This document shows positions 32,618 to 41,793 of a stretch of 64,000 nucleotides of DNA, one piece after another. Made by a program: the position numbers and the translations under genes. Each line of letters starts with the position of its first letter. Positions within the stretch are counted from its first letter, which is position 1. Under the pieces are notes generated by a model, which saw nothing but the letters and a program-made list of their open reading frames with translations, was not told the origin of the DNA and made no database searches. The stretch spans positions 62,001-126,000 of the forward strand of contig CAJTVU010000002.1 of assembly GCA_910580235.1 (NCBI GenBank), in the 5' to 3' direction. The DNA is from an uncultured Dorea sp. GTDB taxonomy: Bacteria > Bacillota > Clostridia > Lachnospirales > Lachnospiraceae.

Positions 32618-33841
32618 TCAGCACAGCGTCCACCCCAATATTTTATGAAAGCACCAGAAGATCGTCCTCTCCTCTACGCTTCCAAGGGTCACGATATCAT
32701 AGCCCGCGATCTTCTCTCCCTCCAGTATATAGGCGACCTCCCCTGCCTTTTCTCCTTTTGCCACAGGAGCATCAAAAGAGCTCTCCAGCTTCTTTTCCAC
32801 TTCCACCTTCTCATCTTGCCGAAGGAGGACTAAGATCTCCTGTCTCTCTCCTTCCAGCCCCGCGGCTATCCGGCTGCCTTTCTCACAGGGCGTCCTCTCG
32901 TCCGCCCCGTCCTCCACCGGGATCTCGGTAACGGGGACGTCCTCCCACACATCCCGATATTCATAATTTGCAAGCCCGTACTCCATAAGGAGCCTTGTAT
33001 CTTTCCACTTATAGTTCTTATTGTTCGGCCATCCACAGGCCAAAAGGGACACTATAAAAGTCTTTCCATCCTTTTGCAGCGCGCCCACATAACAGTACCC
33101 CGCGTCAGCAGTGAACCCGGTCTTCCCCGAGATCGCTCCATCCATCATATCAAGGAACGCATTGTGATTGCTGCAGGAAAAGCTGCGGCTTCCCGCCACA
33201 TCAGAGAACTGATAGCTCCTCGTCTGCGTGATAGCGAGGAACTCCTCTTTCTTCGGGGAATCCATGACACAGTACTTCATAATCCGCGCCAGATCTGCCG
33301 CCGTCGTAGAATGCACCCCTCCCTCGTCCAGTCCGTCCAGCCCGTTAGGAGTCACAAAATGCGTGTCTGTACACCCCAGCTCTTCCGCCTTTGCATTCAT
33401 CATAGCCGCAAAGCCTTCCACGCTCCCGCCGATCGCCTCTGCAATGATAACGGCGCTGTCGTTATGAGACTCCAACATAAGCGAATACAGAAGGTCCCGG
33501 ACAGAATATTCCTCCTCCGGGCGCGCCCCCAGATGGACTTTTGGCTGTCCTGCCGCCCGCTCCGATACTGTGGCCGTCTGTTCTTCCGACATATTCTCCA
33601 ACGTCAGTATACAAGTCATAATCTTAGTCGTGCTGGCCATAGGCCGCTTCACATCCGCTTCTTTTCCAAATAAGACACGCCCGCTGTCAGCATCCAAAAG
33701 GACCGCTGAGCGGGCGTAAAGGCTTCCTGGCTCGTCCGGGGCTTCCTGTGCTTCCTGCGCCTGCACGCGGATCTCGGCCAGCCAGACAAAAGCCATACAT
33801 ATCAGGCTTACAAGACTTATCATTTTTCTTCTCATTCTCAT
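32618..33841 (-). CDS. dacF: D-alanyl-D-alanine carboxypeptidase (penicillin-binding protein, DacF/PBP5 type)
   Basis: 407 residues with an N-terminal signal peptide (RRKMISLVSLICMAFVWLAE). The serine peptidase motifs are in order: SxxK as MASTTKIMTCIL, SxN as LESHNDSAV and KTG as ISGKTGFTADAG. A PBP5-type C-terminal domain follows, and the hydrophobic end (TIFWCFHKILGW) probably rests on the membrane. It trims the terminal D-Ala from peptidoglycan stems. It is followed by the repeat hairpin at 32578. In Clostridia such genes often stand beside scpA/scpB, as here. Confidence 0.9.
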   Translation of the reverse strand: MRMRRKMISLVSLICMAFVWLAEIRVQAQEAQEAPDEPGSLYARSAVLLDADSGRVLFGKEADVKRPMASTTKIMTCILTLENMSEEQTATVSERAAGQPKVHLGARPEEEYSVRDLLYSLMLESHNDSAVIIAEAIGGSVEGFAAMMNAKAEELGCTDTHFVTPNGLDGLDEGGVHSTTAADLARIMKYCVMDSPKKEEFLAITQTRSYQFSDVAGSRSFSCSNHNAFLDMMDGAISGKTGFTADAGYCYVGALQKDGKTFIVSLLACGWPNNKNYKWKDTRLLMEYGLANYEYRDVWEDVPVTEIPVEDGADERTPCEKGSRIAAGLEGERQEILVLLRQDEKVEVEKKLESSFDAPVAKGEKAGEVAYILEGEKIAGYDIVTLGSVEERTIFWCFHKILGWTLC

Positions 33842-33889
33842 GCACCTACGTCGGCCATATTACAACAATATATGCGCTGTATCTCTCTA

Positions 33890-34459
33890 TTATACATTCA
33901 GCTTCAGCTGTATCTCCTCTTCCGCCTCCTCTTTGAAGCTCTCTACCTGCTCTGGGTTCATCCTTGGAAGCTCCTCCACGGAATGTATGCTGAACCTCCT
34001 TAAGAACTCTTCCGTCGTCCCGAACAGGATGGGCTTCCCTGGCGCGTCCAGCCTGCCGACCTCACATACCAGATTATATTCTACCAGCTTATTTACCGCA
34101 TGGTCGGATTTCACCCCGCGGATCTTCTCGACTTCAAGCTTCGTCACCGGCTGCTTGTAGGCGACGATAGAAAGAGTCTCCAAAAGGACGTCCGTAAGGA
34201 CATATTTCCTCGGCTGCCTCGCTACGCGGATCAAGTATTCATACATCTCAGTCTTCGTACACATCTGGAACGCGTTTTCCAGCTCGATAATACGCACTCC
34301 CCGATCCTCCGCCTCATACTTGTCCTGAAGACGCCGTATGATCTTCCTTGTGGTAGCCTCGTCATGCTCGATTGCTAGAGCGATCTTCCCGATCTCTACA
34401 GATTCCCCCATTGTAAACAAGATTGCCTCTATGATTCCTTCTAATTTATCGATCTCCAC
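33890..34459 (-). CDS. scpB: Segregation and condensation protein B
   Basis: 189 residues with two winged-helix units: KLEGIIEAILFTMGESVEIG at the start and VLLETLSIVAYKQPVTKLEV with RGVKSDHAVNKLVEYNLVCE in the middle, then LFGTTEEFLRRFSIHSVEEL. It binds ScpA in the SMC condensin complex. The start is GTG at 34459 with only a weak AAAGG upstream. It follows scpA by 26 bases. Confidence 0.94.
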   Translation of the reverse strand: MEIDKLEGIIEAILFTMGESVEIGKIALAIEHDEATTRKIIRRLQDKYEAEDRGVRIIELENAFQMCTKTEMYEYLIRVARQPRKYVLTDVLLETLSIVAYKQPVTKLEVEKIRGVKSDHAVNKLVEYNLVCEVGRLDAPGKPILFGTTEEFLRRFSIHSVEELPRMNPEQVESFKEEAEEEIQLKLNV

Positions 34460-34485
34460 TTGTTCTATGCCTTTCTTTCCATATT

Positions 34486-35229
34486 TTAAGCATTTGACGT
34501 AATAACAATATCGTCGAAGGGCTGCTCCTGCGAAATGTGGACTGCTCCTTCCTTCATCAGCTGCAAGACTGCCAGGAACGTCACCACGATCTGGACTCTG
34601 GAGCTCTGTCCCATAAGGAGCTCACGGAAGCTGAAAGCTTTATGCGCCGCCGCATACTCCGCCACATACTCCAGCTTTTCAGGGACTGTCACCTCTTCTT
34701 TCTCAAGCTTCCCAAACTTGCTTCGGACAGGATCGATCTTGTCCGCCTGCCTCTTCATCACATCCTTAAAGACATGCCTTAGCTTAGAGAGCGTAAGACC
34801 CCCTAAAAGAGCGTCCATATCCACCGGCTGGACATACTCCAGGACCTCTTCCGGGATGGTGGGGCTCTTATACAGAGCGCGTTGCGCGTCCACCTGCCGG
34901 TCTCTCAGCTCATAGGACATATGCTTGTACATCTTGTACTCTAAAAGCTGCTCTACCAGCTCCTGCCTTGGATCCTCCTCTTCCCCTTCTTCGTTCATCT
35001 CTCTTGGAAGGAGCATTTTACATTTAATGTCGAGGAGCGTCGCCGCCATAACAAGGAACTCGCTCATAATATTCAGATCCTCTTCCTCCATCGCCTTGAT
35101 ATATTCCATATACTGGTTCGTAATCTCCACGATGGGGATATCGTAAATATCTATTTTATTTTTATCTATCAGGTGCAGGAGAAGATCTAAAGGCCCCTCG
35201 AACACTTGCAGCTTTACCGGAATTCCCAT
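34486..35229 (-). CDS. scpA: Segregation and condensation protein A
   Basis: 247 residues. The kleisin N-terminus is VFEGPLDLLLHLIDKNKIDIYDIPIVEITNQY (split here: VFEGPLDLLLHLI, KIDIYDIPIVEITNQY), followed by MAATLLDIKCKMLLP. The C-terminal winged helix is VVTFLAVLQLMKEGAV. It bridges the SMC heads and recruits ScpB. GGGGGCG precedes the ATG. Confidence 0.95.
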   Translation of the reverse strand: MGIPVKLQVFEGPLDLLLHLIDKNKIDIYDIPIVEITNQYMEYIKAMEEEDLNIMSEFLVMAATLLDIKCKMLLPREMNEEGEEEDPRQELVEQLLEYKMYKHMSYELRDRQVDAQRALYKSPTIPEEVLEYVQPVDMDALLGGLTLSKLRHVFKDVMKRQADKIDPVRSKFGKLEKEEVTVPEKLEYVAEYAAAHKAFSFRELLMGQSSRVQIVVTFLAVLQLMKEGAVHISQEQPFDDIVITSNA

Positions 35230-35264
35230 ATGCGCCCCCGTACAATTTTACTATAGCCTACCTA

Positions 35265-36161
35265 TTATACAAGATTTTCCGCAGTTCCACAACCCTCAGT
35301 GTACGCTCCTCTTAAATCAAGAACCACGATCTCCGCCGGATTAAAGAGGCGTACAGGGATCGTGTGCGTCCCGATCCCTCTGCTCACCACCGCTGTCTGC
35401 CTCCCCCTCTTATACATCCCTCCAGAGAACTTCGGGAACAGCTTGAATCCGGTAGAGATCACGCCTCCAATGCCCGGAAGGCGCAAGATCCCTCCATGCA
35501 GATGCCCGGACAGCACAAGATCCGCTCCCCAGGCGAAATAAGCTTCCATATGGCACGGATTGTGTGCAAGAAGGATGCGATAGCCGAAAGGAGCGCAAGG
35601 CCCTGCCAGGCTGCATATCGTCTCCTTCTTCAGATGCTTCTTTGCCCGCCTGCCATAATATTCTCTTGGGATCTCAAGCCCTGTCGCCTCGATCGGAAGG
35701 GGCGCCTCCATAATCTTGGCCGTACTGTTCTCCAGCACACAGACGCCTGCCTCTAAAAGCCCTTTCTTATAGCGCGCGTACATATCCCCGTATCTCTCCG
35801 GCCTCTCTTTCAGCCTCTGCTCGTGGTTCCCGTTTGCATAGTACACCGGGCACAGAGAAGGCAGCTCTCTTACAAAATCCAGCGCCGTCTGGAAATCATA
35901 GCCCCGCTTCCCCACCAACATATCGCCCCCGATCAAGATATAGTCCGGCCTCTCCTCCCGCACAGCCTTAAGAAGCTTCGCATTGCCTTTCCCATATGTC
36001 TGGCTGTGCAGATCGCTTAAGAACACGATCTTGCATCTTCCGTCTATTCCATTTAATTTCTCCTGGCAGATCTCATACCGCGATACACGGAAGCTGTAGT
36101 GCTCTCTTACGATCTCGAAAATGGACAACGCTGCAAGCAGCGCCAATGCTTTCATCATCAT
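35265..36161 (-). CDS. Membrane-associated metallophosphoesterase (YkuE-like)
   Basis: 298 residues. A short hydrophobic N-terminus (MMMKALALLAALSIFEIV) is followed by the calcineurin-type motifs FLSDLHSQTYG, LIGGDMLVGKRG, YYANGNHEQR, LLAHNPCHM and LSGHLHGG. It hydrolyses phosphoesters with two metals; YkuE-type enzymes act at the membrane on lipids or similar. The start at 36161 overlaps the preceding HAD gene by 4 bases. The last codons (AYTEGCG) run through repeat copy 6, so the C-terminus may have been shaped by it. Confidence 0.87.
   Translation of the reverse strand: MMMKALALLAALSIFEIVREHYSFRVSRYEICQEKLNGIDGRCKIVFLSDLHSQTYGKGNAKLLKAVREERPDYILIGGDMLVGKRGYDFQTALDFVRELPSLCPVYYANGNHEQRLKERPERYGDMYARYKKGLLEAGVCVLENSTAKIMEAPLPIEATGLEIPREYYGRRAKKHLKKETICSLAGPCAPFGYRILLAHNPCHMEAYFAWGADLVLSGHLHGGILRLPGIGGVISTGFKLFPKFSGGMYKRGRQTAVVSRGIGTHTIPVRLFNPAEIVVLDLRGAYTEGCGTAENLV
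35292..35305. repeat. Interspersed repeat, single-arm copy 6
   Basis: ACCCTCAGTGTACG lies inside the final codons of the phosphoesterase gene, where the opposite strand encodes AYTEG. Confidence 0.55.
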
Positions 36162-36979
36162 TTCCAATCTCCCTCCCGATCCTGCCTGCTTTTTACAAAT
36201 GCTTCATACAGCCCTTGGATATCCTCATATACATAGTCCGGCAGAAGATTTGTCTCTTTCAGATCTTCCTTCTTCGCTTCACCTGTATACACAAGAGCAG
36301 TCTCTACTCCTGCACGGATGCCGCAGGCAATGTCTGTGTACAGACGGTCGCCCACCACAAGGGCTTCCTCCTTCTTCCCGTCCACCTGTCCCAGGCACAT
36401 ACCTACGATCCCGGCGTCAGGCTTTCCTGTATAGTACGGCTCCCTGCCGGTAGCCGCCTTAAGCATCTCGCATATCCCTCCGCAATCGGGGACGAATCCA
36501 TAAGACACCGGGCAGCGAAGATCCGGGTTCGTAGCGACATAATCCATCCCGGATCGGAACAAGAGCTCGCAGGCCGCCTCCACTTTCTCATAGGTAAGCG
36601 TCCGGTCAAATCCTACTACTACACAGGAAACGTCTTCTTCTGCCTGCTCCGTGACCGTAAGGCCCGCATCTTTTAATTCTTCTACGAAAGACGGCGTCCC
36701 CACCACGAACAGCTTCTTCTCCCCATAGCTTCTCTTTAAATGCTGACAGGCTGCATAAGAGGCGGTCATAAACTGCGTCTCATCCGTGCAGATCCCCCAC
36801 CGTCTGAACTTCTCCACATAATCTTTCCGGCTCTTCGTAGAATTGTTCGTAATATAAAAAGAACGTCCGCCTATACGGTCAATATAAGAGATCAGCTCTC
36901 TGCTCCCGGCAAAGATGCCGTCGTCGACCGCAAGCGTCCCGTCTATGTCAAACAGAAAATATTTTTTATCTTTTAGCAT
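36158..36979 (-). CDS. HAD-IIA family phosphatase (NagD-like)
   Basis: 273 residues. Motif I FLFDIDGTLAVDDGIF, motif II YITNNSTKSRKDY, the C2-cap segment CVVVGFDRTLTYEKV, then GKPDAGIVGMCL and VVGDRLYTDIACGIRAG. These match NagD/p-nitrophenyl phosphatase-like enzymes that dephosphorylate small metabolites. The start at 36979 (MLKDKKYFLF) follows AAAGGGGC by about 6 bases. It overlaps the phosphoesterase start by 4 bases. Confidence 0.87.
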   Translation of the reverse strand: MLKDKKYFLFDIDGTLAVDDGIFAGSRELISYIDRIGGRSFYITNNSTKSRKDYVEKFRRWGICTDETQFMTASYAACQHLKRSYGEKKLFVVGTPSFVEELKDAGLTVTEQAEEDVSCVVVGFDRTLTYEKVEAACELLFRSGMDYVATNPDLRCPVSYGFVPDCGGICEMLKAATGREPYYTGKPDAGIVGMCLGQVDGKKEEALVVGDRLYTDIACGIRAGVETALVYTGEAKKEDLKETNLLPDYVYEDIQGLYEAFVKSRQDREGDWK

Positions 36980-37083
36980 TTTTTTGCCCCTTTCCATGCC
37001 TTACCTTTAAGTGTAGCCCCTCTTCATTAATATATAATCATTCCTTGCGATTTGCAAGCCGGATATGCCTTTCGCTCCTCCCA

Positions 37084-37112
37084 TTGCCCCTTTTGCACAA
37101 ATATGATAGAAT
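37084..37112 (+). promoter_or_regulatory. Sigma-A promoter of the aminopeptidase P gene
   Basis: TTGCCC (37084-37089) and TAGAAT (37107-37112) are separated by 17 bases. The leader includes repeat copy 7. Confidence 0.6.
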
Positions 37113-37134
37113 CCTGTTAAAATGGTAATGCTAC

Positions 37135-37150
37135 ACTCAATGTACAAAGG
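37135..37150 (+). repeat. Interspersed repeat, single-arm copy 7
   Basis: ACTCAATGTACAAAGG in the leader of the aminopeptidase gene, flanked by CTAC and GTAG, which could form a weak stem. Confidence 0.5.
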
Positions 37151-37181
37151 TAGAGCCAATAAAAGGCAGAAAGGGCTTCAT

Positions 37182-38990
37182 ATGGACATACAGGACAGGA
37201 TCGCCGCTCTTCGCGGGCAAATGGAAAAGCACGGCTGCGACATTTACATCGTCCCCTCAGGCGACAGCCACCAGAGCGAATATGTAGGGGAGCATTTCAA
37301 AGTACGGGAATTCCTCACCGGGTTCACCGGTTCGGCGGGGACCGCCGTCTTTACGGCACATCGCGCAGGATTGTGGACAGACGGCCGATATTTCCTTCAG
37401 GCCAGGGAACAGCTGGAAGGAAGCGGGATCACGCTCTTCCAGGCGGGAGAAAAAGACGTCCCCGGCTTGGAAGAATATGTGGAAGAAGCTCTTCCGCGCG
37501 GAGGCGCGCTCGGTTTTGACGGACGTGTGATCTCCATGAAAAAAGGCCTGGAGCTGGAAGAGATCGCCCGGAAGAAGAAAGGGAAGATCATCTATTCTTT
37601 CGATCTGGCTGGAGCCGTATGGAAAGATCGGCCTCCCCTCTCAGACAAGCCCGCATTTTCTCTGCCGGAATCCTGCGCCGGAGAGAGCCTGGAAGACAAG
37701 CTGTCCCGTGTGCGCGAAGCCATGGAGAGAGAAGGTGCAGACGTCCATATCCTGGCCTCCCTGGACGATATATGCTGGCTTACGAACTTGCGAGGCCAGG
37801 ACGTGTCCTATTCCCCTCTTCTTCTCTCCTATGCTATCCTCACGGAGAAAGAGATGCGCCTCTACGTAGACGCCGGGAAGCTCTCAGACGGAATAAAAAA
37901 AGAGCTCGCCAGATCCTCTGTCCGCATATGCCCCTATGAAGATATATGGAAAGATATATCTATGCTTCCTGAAGAAAGCAGGATCCTTCTCGACCCTGCA
38001 CGGTTTAATTACGCCCTTTACGCCCTCCTCCCGGAAGAAGCATCCATTATCGAAAAGACGAATCCTACTGTCTTTATGAAAGCAGTAAAAAACGAGACGG
38101 AAATCAAAAATATACGAAACGCCCATATAAAAGACGGCGTTGCCGTCACAAAATTCATGTACTGGCTGAAAAAGAACATAGCAATGGCAAAGACGGAAGG
38201 CCAAAAGCCTCTTGTCACTGAGATAGATGCCGCACATAAGCTGGAATCTCTGCGCCGGGAGCAGGAAGGGTATCTCGGGGCGAGCTTCGAGCCCATCTGC
38301 GGGCATGGCGCCCACGGAGCGATCATCCACTACTCCACAAGCCCTCGGACGAACGCTGCCCTCCTTCCCGGAACCCTTTTCCTTACGGACACCGGCGGCC
38401 ATTATATGGAAGGCTCCACAGATATCTCCCGGACTTTCGCTCTTGGAGACGTGCCGCCGCATATGAAAGAGGACTTCACCGCTGTCCTGATCGGCGGCCT
38501 GAGGCTTTCCAACGCTGTCTTCCTTCACGGGACGTGCGGCGCGAACTTGGATATGCTGGCGAGGCTCCCGCTCTGGGAGAGGGGCCTTAATTACCGCCAC
38601 GGCACAGGGCACGGCGTAGGGTATCTTCTGAACATCCACGAGACGCCGGCCAGCTTCCACACATTGATCCGGGAAGGGACTTCCGCCGTCCTGGAGCCAG
38701 GCATGATCGTCACGGACGAGCCCGGCGTCTATGTAGAAGGCTCCCACGGCGTACGCATCGAGAACGAGCTGCTGGTGAGAGAAAAGGAGGAGACCGAATA
38801 CGGCCGCTTCCTGCATTTCCAGACGATCACCTGCGCTCCCATCGACCTGGACGCCGTCCTCCCCGAGAAGATGACCATAGAAGAGCGGCGCTGGCTCAAC
38901 AGCTACCACGCAGAAGTGTATAAAAAAATCGCTCCCCATTTGTCCGATGAAGAGCGAGGATGGCTGAAAATATACACGAGAGAAATTTAG
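37182..38990 (+). CDS. Xaa-Pro aminopeptidase (M24B family)
   Basis: 602 residues, the three-domain long form of aminopeptidase P. Two creatinase-like N-terminal domains (IYIVPSGDSHQSEYVGEHFK, GFTGSAGTAVF, WLTNLRGQDVSYSP) precede the catalytic pita-bread domain. Metal ligands are in DTGGHYMEGSTDISRTFALG, RHGTGHGVGYLLNIHE and VTDEPGVYVEGSHGVRIENE. It removes N-terminal residues before proline. The start at 37182 (MDIQDRIAAL) follows AGAAAGGGC; an open stretch upstream contains the repeat and is leader. It converges on trpS, with a 68-base hairpin between. Confidence 0.93.
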   Translation: MDIQDRIAALRGQMEKHGCDIYIVPSGDSHQSEYVGEHFKVREFLTGFTGSAGTAVFTAHRAGLWTDGRYFLQAREQLEGSGITLFQAGEKDVPGLEEYVEEALPRGGALGFDGRVISMKKGLELEEIARKKKGKIIYSFDLAGAVWKDRPPLSDKPAFSLPESCAGESLEDKLSRVREAMEREGADVHILASLDDICWLTNLRGQDVSYSPLLLSYAILTEKEMRLYVDAGKLSDGIKKELARSSVRICPYEDIWKDISMLPEESRILLDPARFNYALYALLPEEASIIEKTNPTVFMKAVKNETEIKNIRNAHIKDGVAVTKFMYWLKKNIAMAKTEGQKPLVTEIDAAHKLESLRREQEGYLGASFEPICGHGAHGAIIHYSTSPRTNAALLPGTLFLTDTGGHYMEGSTDISRTFALGDVPPHMKEDFTAVLIGGLRLSNAVFLHGTCGANLDMLARLPLWERGLNYRHGTGHGVGYLLNIHETPASFHTLIREGTSAVLEPGMIVTDEPGVYVEGSHGVRIENELLVREKEETEYGRFLHFQTITCAPIDLDAVLPEKMTIEERRWLNSYHAEVYKKIAPHLSDEERGWLKIYTREI

Positions 38991-39000
38991 AGGGCGTATA

Positions 39001-39068
39001 GGGGACGGGGGTTTTCTGAGCAGGGACACGGTGTAAACCGTGTCCTGCGGAAGAAAACCCCCGTCCCC
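39001..39068. repeat. Long nested hairpin between convergent genes
   Basis: Outer arms GGGGACGGGGGTTTTCT (39001-39017) and AGAAAACCCCCGTCCCC (39052-39068) are perfectly complementary. Inside them CAGG-ACACGGT and ACCGT-GTCCTG form a second stem with a GTAA loop. It could be a REP-like repetitive element and could stop transcription from both sides, although no T run follows it. Confidence 0.88.
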
Positions 39069-39072
39069 AACC

Positions 39073-40077
39073 TTATCTCACCTTCTCCGGGAAGCCGATC
39101 TTTTTCTGTACTTTCCGCAGTGTCTTGTTTGCGTAGTAGCCTGCTTTTTCGGCGTTGTTCTTGATTACGCTGTCAATGTAGGCTTTGTCTTTCTCCAGCC
39201 GCGCTACCTCGTCCTGAAGGGGCTTTAGGACGGACACGACCGCTTCTCCTACCGCTGCCTTGAAATCACCGTAGCCTTTGCCGTCGAACTCTTTTACGAC
39301 GTCTTCCGGCTTTTTGGCTGTACACGCGCTGTAAATGTCAATTAAGTTCTTTATGCCCGGCTGTTCGTCACGATACACGATCTGCGCCTCAGAGTCTGTC
39401 ACTGCCCGCTTGCATTTACGCAGGATCACATCTGGCCCATCCATAAGATAGATGCTGGCGTTGGGGTTCTCGTCGGACTTGGACATCTTCTTTAACGGAT
39501 CCTGAAGGCTCATGATCTTCGCCCCCACTTTGCCAATATAAGCTTCCGGGACTGTAAATACGTCTCCATATATATTGTTGAAACGTTCCGCAATATCCCG
39601 CGTAATCTCCAGGTGCTGCATCTGGTCGATCCCTACCGGCACTACGTCCGCCTGGAAGAGAAGGATGTCGGCCGCCATCAGTACCGGGTAAGTGAACAGC
39701 CCTGCATTTATGTTGTCGGCATGTTTTGCCGACTTATCTTTAAACTGCGTCATGCGGTTCAGCTCTCCCATGTAGGTAAAGCAATTCAATATCCATGCAA
39801 GCTCCGCGTGCCCGGACACATGGGACTGATAATATATACAGTTCTTCTCCGGATCCAGCCCCGCAGCAATATAAAGAGTCAGAAGCGCTCTGGCCCGCTT
39901 CCTAAGCTCTGCAGGATCCTGCCTTACCGTGATGGAATGCATATCTACCACACAGTAGAAACATTCATATTCGTCGCTTAATTTCACCCAGTTCTTAAGC
40001 GCTCCCAGATAATTTCCAAGAGTCAGGCTCCCTGTCGCCTGCATTCCGCTGAACAATACTTTTTTATCGTTGATCAT
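39073..40077 (-). CDS. trpS: Tryptophanyl-tRNA synthetase
   Basis: 334 residues. The class I signature is SGMQATGSLTLGNYLGAL (HIGH-like GN form), and the second is KKMSKSDENPNAS. LFQADVVPVGIDQMQHLEIT is the tryptophan-binding region. It charges tRNA-Trp, the same tRNA read by the T-box at 54.3-54.6 kb. The start at 40077 (MINDKKVLF) has AAAGGAAG upstream; the frame continues 39 bases further without a site. It lies 31 bases after the nicotinamidase stop. No T-box precedes it. Confidence 0.95.
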   Translation of the reverse strand: MINDKKVLFSGMQATGSLTLGNYLGALKNWVKLSDEYECFYCVVDMHSITVRQDPAELRKRARALLTLYIAAGLDPEKNCIYYQSHVSGHAELAWILNCFTYMGELNRMTQFKDKSAKHADNINAGLFTYPVLMAADILLFQADVVPVGIDQMQHLEITRDIAERFNNIYGDVFTVPEAYIGKVGAKIMSLQDPLKKMSKSDENPNASIYLMDGPDVILRKCKRAVTDSEAQIVYRDEQPGIKNLIDIYSACTAKKPEDVVKEFDGKGYGDFKAAVGEAVVSVLKPLQDEVARLEKDKAYIDSVIKNNAEKAGYYANKTLRKVQKKIGFPEKVR

Positions 40078-40108
40078 AATCTTCCTTTTATCCTTTCTCC
40101 CTCGCTTT

Positions 40109-40648
40109 TTACACAACTTGGATCTGGCACGTCTCCATAGACTTAAGCGCCGTATTATGGCTCTCCTGCGTCACGCCCGCGCAGCAGGAAGCGTCCACCA
40201 GTACCGGGATCTCCGGGAAGAACGCCTTTATGATCATAGCGTTGGAAATGACGCATATATCTGTGCACAACCCTACAAGAGTGATAGACTCCACTTTTCC
40301 CTCGCCTCTGGCCGACAGTCCCGTCATATACTCCCGAAGCTTGTGCCCAAGCTCGATGCTCCCAAACGAAGGCTTATCAAGAACCGTATCTTCCTTCTTC
40401 CTGAGCGCCTCGATCTCCGGGCACAGCTCCCATCCCTTCGTCTCCCTCACACAATGGACGACCGGAAGGTTCCTGCCCTCCTGGCTCTCAAGATAATCGT
40501 CTTCGTGCGTGTCCCTCGTAAAAAATATCTTCCCGTCAAATCCTTTTATCTTCTCCGCCACCTTCGGCACGATCCTGACAGCCTCCTCAGTCCCCAGAGC
40601 GCCGTCTATAAAATCATTCTGCATATCCACCACGATCAATACCTTCAT
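40109..40648 (-). CDS. pncA: Nicotinamidase / isochorismatase-family amidase
   Basis: 179 residues. Catalytic Asp in VVDMQNDFIDGALG, Lys after VPKVAEK region, and Cys in VGLCTDICVISNAMI; TRDTHEDDYLESQEG supplies the metal ligands. It deamidates nicotinamide for NAD salvage. The active-site Cys and metal site look complete. It shares a transcript with trpS. Confidence 0.88.
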   Translation of the reverse strand: MKVLIVVDMQNDFIDGALGTEEAVRIVPKVAEKIKGFDGKIFFTRDTHEDDYLESQEGRNLPVVHCVRETKGWELCPEIEALRKKEDTVLDKPSFGSIELGHKLREYMTGLSARGEGKVESITLVGLCTDICVISNAMIIKAFFPEIPVLVDASCCAGVTQESHNTALKSMETCQIQVV

Positions 40649-40681
40649 TCTGTCTTCCTCCCATATCCTCGTTCATTTTAT

Positions 40682-40711
40682 AATATATACCAGGGTAAAA
40701 AGCCTTTTCAA
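40682..40711 (-). promoter_or_regulatory. Probable promoter of pncA-trpS
   Basis: On the minus strand TTGAAA (40706-40711) and TATATT (40682-40687) are separated by 18 bases. The rest of the 283-base gap to the next gene shows nothing else I can identify. Confidence 0.5.
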
Positions 40712-40931
40712 ACTGTATTGGCAAATTGTAAACCTCTTTTCCCCAACATCATTATATAACAATCTTCTCCTAAGTCAAACCCGTTTCTTCACACTTTATG
40801 AACATTTCCCGGCGCGCATGGCCCAACCCTCGCCTTACAAGAGCTCCGTAATATTTTTAAAAAGCATCTGGCTCTTTTCTTTTGGATGTGCGATAATAAG
40901 ATTAATAAAGTAATAGAAAGGGGCATGAGCT

Positions 40932-41753
40932 ATGCCGGCAGCATATGCACACTATCGTTTTGGAAAAGATGTTATAGATTGTCTTCCTCTTACATGTAGA
41001 AATCTTGTCACGGAGAACCGCTCTCTGTTCGACATCGGCCTGCACGGCCCGGACATCCTCTTCTATCATAGACCGCTCTCCCATGATCCCGTCAACCGTC
41101 TCGGCTACGGGATGCATGAACGCCCGGCGGCCGAATTTTTCCAAAGAGCTGCGATGCTCTACAGGACGTCGGATGCTCCTGACGCCCTCAGAGCCTATCT
41201 GTATGGGTTCATCTGCCATTTCGCCCTAGACAGCACTTGCCACCCTTACATTGAGAAAATGGAGCATGATTCCGGCTTAAGCCACGCGGAGATCGAGACA
41301 GAGCTGGAGCGCCATTTTATGCTCATAGACAGGAAAGATCCGGCCTCTTATGTGCCAATCGAGCATATCCAGGCCACAGAGGAGGCTTCCCGGGTTATTG
41401 CTCCATGTTTTGGATCTCTTGCTCCAGAAGACATCAAAGCCTCTTTGAAAGGCATGATCCGAAGCCATAACCTCCTGCATGCTCCAAAAAAGGCCAAAAG
41501 AGATATCCTGTACCTTGGGCTTCGGCTTGCGGGAAAATATGATTCCATGCAGGGGCTCGTTATGAAGCCTGACGCCAATGAGGCCTGCGGCAACTACTGC
41601 CTCCTTCTGGGCAAGCTGTACAGGGAGGCTGTCACAGTGGCCTCTTCCCTTATCCGGCAGTACGCGGGCGTCCTAAGCGGAGGCAGCGAGCTCTCTCCTC
41701 GGTTCTCGCTCACATTCGGCGCCGGAGAGAGCTGGAAAGAGCTGCTGATATAG
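40932..41753 (+). CDS. Zinc-dependent phospholipase C-like protein
   Basis: 273 residues beginning MPAAYAHYRFGKDVIDCL. Metal-binding residues characteristic of the S1/P1-PLC-like domain appear in FDIGLHGPDILFYH, MHERPAAEFF and YGFICHFALDSTCHPYIE. There is no signal peptide, so unlike secreted alpha-toxin-type enzymes it is cytoplasmic. The family is widespread in Lachnospiraceae, but its substrate is not established. It is followed 40 bases later by an MFS transporter gene in the same direction. Confidence 0.8.
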   Translation: MPAAYAHYRFGKDVIDCLPLTCRNLVTENRSLFDIGLHGPDILFYHRPLSHDPVNRLGYGMHERPAAEFFQRAAMLYRTSDAPDALRAYLYGFICHFALDSTCHPYIEKMEHDSGLSHAEIETELERHFMLIDRKDPASYVPIEHIQATEEASRVIAPCFGSLAPEDIKASLKGMIRSHNLLHAPKKAKRDILYLGLRLAGKYDSMQGLVMKPDANEACGNYCLLLGKLYREAVTVASSLIRQYAGVLSGGSELSPRFSLTFGAGESWKELLI

Positions 41754-41793
41754 CCATATATAATAATAGATATAAATAAGGAGGGCTGCGCCC

